Positions 59,329 through 64,000 of a stretch of 64,000 nt of DNA are shown in pieces. Source of the DNA: Bradyrhizobium nanningense (GTDB lineage: Bacteria; Pseudomonadota; Alphaproteobacteria; Rhizobiales; Xanthobacteraceae). Made by a program: the position numbers and the translations under genes. Numbering within the stretch: the stretch's first letter is position 1; each line of letters begins with the position of its first letter. The DNA lies in assembly GCF_004114535.1 (NCBI RefSeq), contig NZ_LBJC01000081.1, forward strand, positions 124,001-188,000, written 5' to 3'. The notes beneath the pieces are model-generated. The model ran no database searches. It was not told where the DNA came from and worked only from the letters and a program-made list of their open reading frames with translations.

Positions 59329-59763
59329 CTATCGCGTCATCTTTTCGAGTTCCGGAAAGGATACGTAAACCGCGCCGGCACAGAGCTCGCTGGTCCGGTC
59401 GACGACGCGGTCCGCTCGTCCGTTGACGAAGATCACAGCGCGTTCCCGCATGGCCTTGTAGCTGCCATCGGTCTCGCGCGGGGTGAAGTGCAGACAGCTC
59501 ACATACATTTGCCGACCGCCGACTTCGCGCTGGACCGGCTCGGCCATGCTGGCCTCGCGCACGCCGACCGGATTGTTCAGATAGGTGCGCATCAGGGCCA
59601 GCGTGTCGCTGCGGAAATTGTCGGGAAACGGTTGCGGCCCTCCAGCCTGGGTCCCGCCGATGAAGGTTGGACGGTCACCATCGCTGCCGAAACAGGCCGC
59701 AAGCGCCAGCGGCAAGGCCAGGATCAATGCCGGACGCACAGTATGTTTCGCCAATCGCCCCAC
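59329..59763 (-). CDS. Lipoprotein of unknown function
   Basis: 144 residues. The signal ends in the lipobox LALAAC (Cys about residue 24), so it should be lipid-anchored. The mature part has PFPDNFRSDTLALMRTYLNNP and later MYVSCLHFTPRETDGSY and ELCAGAVYVSFPELEKM. The two later Cys may pair. The family is not recognised. It is read leftward, 290 bp upstream of the barrel gene. Confidence 0.78.
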   Translation of the reverse strand: MGRLAKHTVRPALILALPLALAACFGSDGDRPTFIGGTQAGGPQPFPDNFRSDTLALMRTYLNNPVGVREASMAEPVQREVGGRQMYVSCLHFTPRETDGSYKAMRERAVIFVNGRADRVVDRTSELCAGAVYVSFPELEKMTR

Positions 59764-59975
59764 AGGTCACGCTCTCCGCTCGATCAGACTCGGAGACGTT
59801 CTAGCCGCTAGGTTGTGCAAAGGGAATTCCGTCCGCGGGGCCTTGCGAAGAACGCACCGTCCCGCCGCCGGCGTCTAGCGCTTTCGCGCAAGGCGCCGAG
59901 ACGGCGGGATGGCCCTGAAGTCCTGGCGCGGCGGCGGGGCAATGCTTGGGATGCCGCCGCGCGCAGGATCAGTCG

Positions 59976-60332
59976 TTAGCTGCGCTTCTCGGTGGTCGCC
60001 GGCTTGGTCAGGTCCGGCTGCGCCTTCAGCGACTTCTTCGACGACAGATGCTTGTGGTGATGGCGATGCGTGCGCACGGCCTTGTGCTCGTCCGGCGTGA
60101 CCGCCGCGTTCGCATTCATCGCCTTCGACTTGGTATCCACCTTGGCGTTGGCCTTGACGTCGGCCGGCTTGACGGCGGCGTCCGGTTTTGCGGCGGTGGT
60201 GGACGCCTTGGTCTGGCTCTGGTCCGCCTTGATGACAGGGGCGGTCGTGGTGGTCTTGCCGGCCTCGGCGGCGAAGGCCGGGGCTGCGATCACGGAAGCT
60301 GCGAGCAAGGCTGCGGAAATGGTCTTCAGCAT
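59976..60332 (-). CDS. Small secreted Lys/Ala/Thr/His-rich protein
   Basis: 118 residues. Signal peptide MLKTISAALLAASVIAAPAFA; then a low-complexity Ala/Lys/Thr/Asp/Val stretch without Cys, a His cluster (RTHRHHHKHL) and a basic end. It is probably a disordered periplasmic protein; the His cluster could bind metal. No family recognised. Confidence 0.75.
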   Translation of the reverse strand: MLKTISAALLAASVIAAPAFAAEAGKTTTTAPVIKADQSQTKASTTAAKPDAAVKPADVKANAKVDTKSKAMNANAAVTPDEHKAVRTHRHHHKHLSSKKSLKAQPDLTKPATTEKRS

Positions 60333-60582
60333 GGTGGTCTCCTCTTGGAAGGATCTCGAGGCGGCGCCCTCTCGCCTACCCTTCGATCGTAGGTCGGAGC
60401 CTAGCGGCGGCGCACTGAACCCAATCTGAAGCCCCTTGCAGGCTTCCGTTCATCTCGATGACAAGTTTGTCATCTGCGCCAGGGCGAATGGATCGTGCGA
60501 TGCGGGAATGTTTTGGCGAGACGGGTGTTCCGGTCTTCGGGCAATCGTGTAGGATCGCCACGTTCCATACGGGAGAATTTAG

Positions 60583-61125
60583 ATGCGCAAACTCGCAATG
60601 CTTGTCATGCCGGGACTGGTTGCCATGTCGCTGGCGGCCGCACCGGTGCTGTCCAGCGCCTATGCCGCCGGCGGTGACGAGCCCTCGTCGCCGCCGAAGT
60701 CGGACTCCTCGACCAAGAAGGGCAAGAAGAAGAGCTCTTCCGTCAGCGATCCCAAATTCCTCGCCGCCTATCGCACCGCTTACACTGCGATCTACGACAA
60801 CCACGACTATGCCGGCGCGATCGGTCAGTTGAAGTCGCTGGCGCGCGACGACGTCGCCGACGTCGCCAATCTGATCGGCTACTCCTATCGCAAGCTCGGC
60901 GACTACCAATCGTCGAAGGTCTATTACGAGCTGGCGCTGAAGGACGATCCGAACCACGTTCGCACTTGGCAGTATTACGGCTTCTGGCAGCTCGAGCAGG
61001 GCAACCGCGAACAGGCGCAGTATCATCTGAACAAGATCGCCTCGCTCGCCGGCACCGACAGCTCCGAATATCGCTCGCTTGCGGCCGCGCTCGACAAGCC
61101 GACCGGCGCGACGCTGGTCTACTGA
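60583..61125 (+). CDS. Secreted TPR-repeat protein
   Basis: 180 residues. Signal peptide ends in SSAYAAGG; a Ser/Lys linker (PKSDSSTKKGKKKSSS) is followed by three to four TPR-type helix pairs (AYTAIYDNHDYAGAIGQL, ANLIGYSYRKLGDYQSSKVYYELALKDDPNH, QYYGFWQLEQGNREQAQYHLNKIASLAG). It probably holds partner proteins together in the periplasm. An ATTTAG stretch, not a strong ribosome site, precedes the ATG at 60583. Confidence 0.88.
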   Translation: MRKLAMLVMPGLVAMSLAAAPVLSSAYAAGGDEPSSPPKSDSSTKKGKKKSSSVSDPKFLAAYRTAYTAIYDNHDYAGAIGQLKSLARDDVADVANLIGYSYRKLGDYQSSKVYYELALKDDPNHVRTWQYYGFWQLEQGNREQAQYHLNKIASLAGTDSSEYRSLAAALDKPTGATLVY

Positions 61126-61150
61126 AGCCATCGCAACTTCGAACAGAGTC

Positions 61151-61180
61151 AACGGGCATAACCTTCGGGTTGTGCCCGTT
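61151..61180 (+). terminator. Terminator after the TPR gene
   Basis: AACGGGCATAACC / GGTTGTGCCCGTT pairs over 13 positions around a TTCG loop. A weak T-rich stretch follows. Confidence 0.75.
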
Positions 61181-61232
61181 CCGCTTTCTCGGCTAGCCTC
61201 TCGCACCAACCTTCCCCGCAAATCGGTGTGCA

Positions 61233-62618
61233 ATGGATAAATGGCTGCGATCCGCGATCGACTACATCGGACCCTGGATTGAATTCCAACTGACGACAAT
61301 CCAGCAGCCAGGCGTCGTCGTTGCGTTCGCCCATCGCGGCGAGATCGTCGCCGAGCATGCGTTCGGCCTCGCCAATCTCGACACCGGCGAGAAGCTCACC
61401 CCGCGCCACCGCTGCCGGATCGCCTCCCATTCCAAGAGCTTCACCTCGACCGGCATCATGAAGCTGCGCGAGCAGCGCAAGCTCCGGCTCGACGACACGG
61501 TCGGCCAATATGTCAGCGGCCTGCATCCGCGCGTCGCCGAGACCACGATCGCACAAGCGCTGTCGCACAGCGCGGGGCTGACGCGCGACGGCGTCGATTC
61601 CGGCCAGTTCATCGACCGCCGCCCCTATCTCGCCGCGAAGGAACTGCTCGCGGAATTGAAGCTGCCGACCGCGATCGAGCCCGGCACCCGCTTCAAATAT
61701 TCCAATCACGGCTTTGGCCTGCTCGGCCTCGTGATCGAGGCGATTGCGAAGGAGCCCTACTCCGTCTGGATCAAGCACGAAATCATCGAGCCCGCAGGGC
61801 TTCGCGAGACCGAGCCGGACGCGCCGCTTCCGAAAGGCGCGCCGTTCGCGCGCGGCCACACGCGCAAAGTGCCGCTGGGCGAGCGCTGCGTGATCCCCGG
61901 CGACAATCCCACCAACGCGATGGCGTCCGCGACGGGCTTCGCCGCCACTGCCGCCGACACCGCCCGCTTTTTCGCGCAGCTCGCGCCCAATGCGAAGAAG
62001 AGCCTGCTGTCGGCCGCAAGTCGCCGCGAGATGACGCGCCACCATTGGCGCATCCCGCAGAGCTTCGAGGGCTATTACGGCCTCGGCGTCAACGCCGGCA
62101 GGACCGACGGCTGGGACTGGTTCGGCCATGGTGGCGGCTTCCAGGGCTATATCTCGCGAACCTGCGCGATCCCGGACTGCGAGCTTTCGATCAGCATCCT
62201 CAGCAACTCGATCGACGGTGGGGCACCGTTCTGGATGGACGGCGCGATGCAGATCCTGCGCGTCTTCAAGACCCGCGGCGCACCCGACCATCGCCTGCGC
62301 GACTGGGCCGGCCGCTGGTGGACGATCTGGGGCGCGACCGACCTCGTCCCAGCGGGCAACCGCGTGCTGGTCGCCAATCCGCAGTTCAACAATCCGTTCA
62401 TGGATGCCGCCGAGATCGAGGTTACCGGCCGCGACACCGGCAAGCTCGTCTGGGCGGCCGGCTATTCCAGCCATGGCGAGCCGGTGCGCCGGATCCGCGA
62501 CAAGCGCGGCAAGGTCGGTGACATCTGGATCGCCGGCGCCAACGTCAAGCCTGCGAGCGTGGTGGCCAAGGAGATCGCACGTCGCTATCCGCCGCGCAAA
62601 CGGAGGCCTACTCCCTGA
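61233..62618 (+). CDS. Serine hydrolase of the beta-lactamase/penicillin-binding fold
   Basis: 461 residues, no signal peptide seen. The SxxK motif is SHSK (Ser65, Lys68), the Tyr motif is YSN in RFKYSNHGFG, and the third block appears as GHGGGFQGY. A C-terminal extra domain of about 120 residues follows (AGRWWTIWGATDLV...). These enzymes include esterases, D-amino-acid amidases and carboxypeptidases; the substrate is not known. Start ATG at 61233. The 3' end overlaps the convergent S10 peptidase gene by 11 nt. Confidence 0.87.
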   Translation: MDKWLRSAIDYIGPWIEFQLTTIQQPGVVVAFAHRGEIVAEHAFGLANLDTGEKLTPRHRCRIASHSKSFTSTGIMKLREQRKLRLDDTVGQYVSGLHPRVAETTIAQALSHSAGLTRDGVDSGQFIDRRPYLAAKELLAELKLPTAIEPGTRFKYSNHGFGLLGLVIEAIAKEPYSVWIKHEIIEPAGLRETEPDAPLPKGAPFARGHTRKVPLGERCVIPGDNPTNAMASATGFAATAADTARFFAQLAPNAKKSLLSAASRREMTRHHWRIPQSFEGYYGLGVNAGRTDGWDWFGHGGGFQGYISRTCAIPDCELSISILSNSIDGGAPFWMDGAMQILRVFKTRGAPDHRLRDWAGRWWTIWGATDLVPAGNRVLVANPQFNNPFMDAAEIEVTGRDTGKLVWAAGYSSHGEPVRRIRDKRGKVGDIWIAGANVKPASVVAKEIARRYPPRKRRPTP

Positions 62619-64000
62619 TCAGCGCCTCGACCTCGCTGCGAAACGCCTGCCGCGAACTACCTTGCGAATAGAACATGTGGCCGCCGGGATAGACGACGAA
62701 CTTGACTCGCTGCGTCGCGAAGGCCGGCATCTGGTCGAGCACCCGCTTCGATCCGAAATAGGGCGTGGCAAGGTCGAACAGGCCGTGCGCGACCAGCACG
62801 TTCAGCTTGGCGTCGGTGGCAAGGATCTGGCGCAGCTCGGAGACCGATTGCGGCGGGTTGATGCCATGGCCGAAATCCCAGTGACCTTCCACAGTGCCGT
62901 TCAGGACCTCGTAGGAGCCGTCGGGCTTCCAGTTGAGCTTGCGCGAGAGCACGTCGACCGCGGCGCTCGTCAGCGGCGCCTGGAGCGCATCGCCCGAGGG
63001 GTCGCCGAACCGCGAGCTGCTCGAATCCGGGTAGGGATCGAAGCCGCGCACGGAGCCGTCGTAGCGTCCCGTCACCTTGCCGTTCTTGCGGTCGAGCTCG
63101 CGGCGGAACTCACCGACGTCGAAGCGCCCAGCGAGGCGGCGGCTCACCGCCTGGTCGATGCCGGTGAGCGCGGCGACCTTGTCGGCAAGACGATTGGTCG
63201 CCTCCTTGTCCGCCTCGCCCTTGACGAGGTCGGCCAGAAATTCGCCGCGCGCATAGGCCTCGACGTCGGCGAGATCGGCGCGCTTGACCGGCCCTTTGGC
63301 TTCGCGCGCCACCGCCACATAGCTCGGCAGCGTCGCGACATATTGCAGGAGGCTGGTGCCGGCGAACTCGCGGAAGTCCAAGAGCGGCGACACCAGGATC
63401 AAGCCCCTGACGCCGACGCCGTGCTGGATCTGCAACTGCCGCACCACCTTCGGCCCGCGGATGCCGCCATAGCTCTCGCCCGCAACGTATTTCGGCGAGG
63501 TCAGCCGGTCGTGCTTTTCCAGCCAGCGGCGGATCACGAGCGCGATCGCGTTGACGTCGCCGTCGACGGAATAGAACGACTTGCGCGCGTCTTCGCCGCT
63601 CGCGACGAAGCGGCTGTAGCCGGTGCTGACGGGATCGATGAAGACGAGATCGGTGAAGTCGAGCCAGGTCTCGGCGTTCGGCTTCACCTCGGGCGGGGCC
63701 GACGGCGACAGCGCATCCCCATCGAGCGGCAGTCGCCATGGACCGGCCGCGCCGAACTGGAGCCACGCCGAGGACGCGCCGGGTCCGCCGTTGAATAGGA
63801 ACGTGACCGGGCGCGTGGCGCGGTCGGCGCCGTCGAGCTGATAGGACGTATAGGCGATGTCGGCCAGCGGCTCGCCCTTGCCGTCGAAGACGCGAATGGA
63901 GCCGGCCGTCGCAGCGAAGTTGAGGGTGCGGCCGGGCAACTCCAGCGTCTGCTTCGTGGTCGTATCCGGCGGGAGACGGTGCGGCTCGGACGCCGACGGA
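62608..64000 (-). CDS. S10-family serine carboxypeptidase-like protein, partial
   Basis: At least 464 residues; the gene continues beyond the right edge. The N-terminal visible part has TFLFNGGPGASSAWLQFGAAGPWRL, the oxyanion region of S10 peptidases. The nucleophile lies in VAGESYGGIRG and the C-terminal region has VAHGLFDLATPY and VVYPGGHMFYS with the acid and His. All three catalytic parts appear. The family removes C-terminal residues, usually outside the cytoplasm; the signal peptide would be off the window. Confidence 0.88.
   Translation of the reverse strand, partial: PSASEPHRLPPDTTTKQTLELPGRTLNFAATAGSIRVFDGKGEPLADIAYTSYQLDGADRATRPVTFLFNGGPGASSAWLQFGAAGPWRLPLDGDALSPSAPPEVKPNAETWLDFTDLVFIDPVSTGYSRFVASGEDARKSFYSVDGDVNAIALVIRRWLEKHDRLTSPKYVAGESYGGIRGPKVVRQLQIQHGVGVRGLILVSPLLDFREFAGTSLLQYVATLPSYVAVAREAKGPVKRADLADVEAYARGEFLADLVKGEADKEATNRLADKVAALTGIDQAVSRRLAGRFDVGEFRRELDRKNGKVTGRYDGSVRGFDPYPDSSSSRFGDPSGDALQAPLTSAAVDVLSRKLNWKPDGSYEVLNGTVEGHWDFGHGINPPQSVSELRQILATDAKLNVLVAHGLFDLATPYFGSKRVLDQMPAFATQRVKFVVYPGGHMFYSQGSSRQAFRSEVEALIRE

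Noticed and set aside
62128..63798. Long plus-strand frame across the hydrolase and S10 genes
   Set aside because: It overlaps two genes with intact catalytic motifs and has the same shadow composition.

Overview
The window looks like a chromosome segment of Bradyrhizobium or a close relative in the Nitrobacteraceae. The DNA is GC-rich, FixK- and FixJ-type regulators are present, and there is a DUF3551-type small secreted protein plus many short secreted proteins of the kind common in that group. This placement is inferred from gene content; no rRNA gene is present.

Left part (about 1-36 kb). This reads as one low-oxygen/stress regulon. I count nine near-perfect FNR/FixK palindromes (TTGA-N6-TCAA), almost all 60-90 bp upstream of a start codon and five of them between divergent genes. 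They front a YiaV/YiaW-like membrane pair, an operon with a PPK2 polyphosphate kinase, an amino-acid decarboxylase with an AspT-type exchanger, a SulP transporter with a YoaK-like protein, a second AspT exchanger fused in frame to an alpha/beta hydrolase, and a small secreted protein. They also front an operon of alpha/beta hydrolases ending in a K+-channel gene, a two-gene hydrolase operon, a CoA-transferase/MaoC operon, a DUF3141-Pta-AckA-FabI operon, and a DUF2254/DUF1622 membrane cluster. In the middle (15.1-20.0 kb) sits a regulatory cassette: two FixK-like proteins and two FixJ-like response regulators. A reasonable inference is that when respiration is limited this block redirects acyl-CoA, acetate, polyphosphate and amino acids and adjusts ion and proton balance.

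Boundary (about 36 kb). A broken tyrosine-recombinase C-terminus lies next to tRNA-Gly(TCC), and I saw no FixK palindrome to the right of it. The left block may therefore be, or end as, an integrated island. Just beyond the tRNA is a probable free-standing small RNA gene with its own promoter and terminator. It carries a 17-nt perfect complement of the 16S rRNA tail and a 14-20 codon reading frame.

Right part (36.7-64 kb). This is more ordinary chromosome: a hybrid sensor kinase, a solute-binding protein, a UvrD-like helicase, an amidohydrolase/GAF/MFS operon with a divergent LysR regulator, tRNA-Tyr, rlmB, tRNA-Thr, a GFA protein, a cytochrome-quinoprotein dehydrogenase, a methyltransferase, an outer-membrane barrel protein, a TPR protein, a beta-lactamase-fold hydrolase and a partial S10 peptidase. 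One AT-richer gene at 48.9 kb looks like an orphan type VI amidase effector (Tae4-like) next to a decayed GIY-YIG gene. Both window edges cut genes: a periplasmic-sensor protein at the left and the S10 peptidase at the right.
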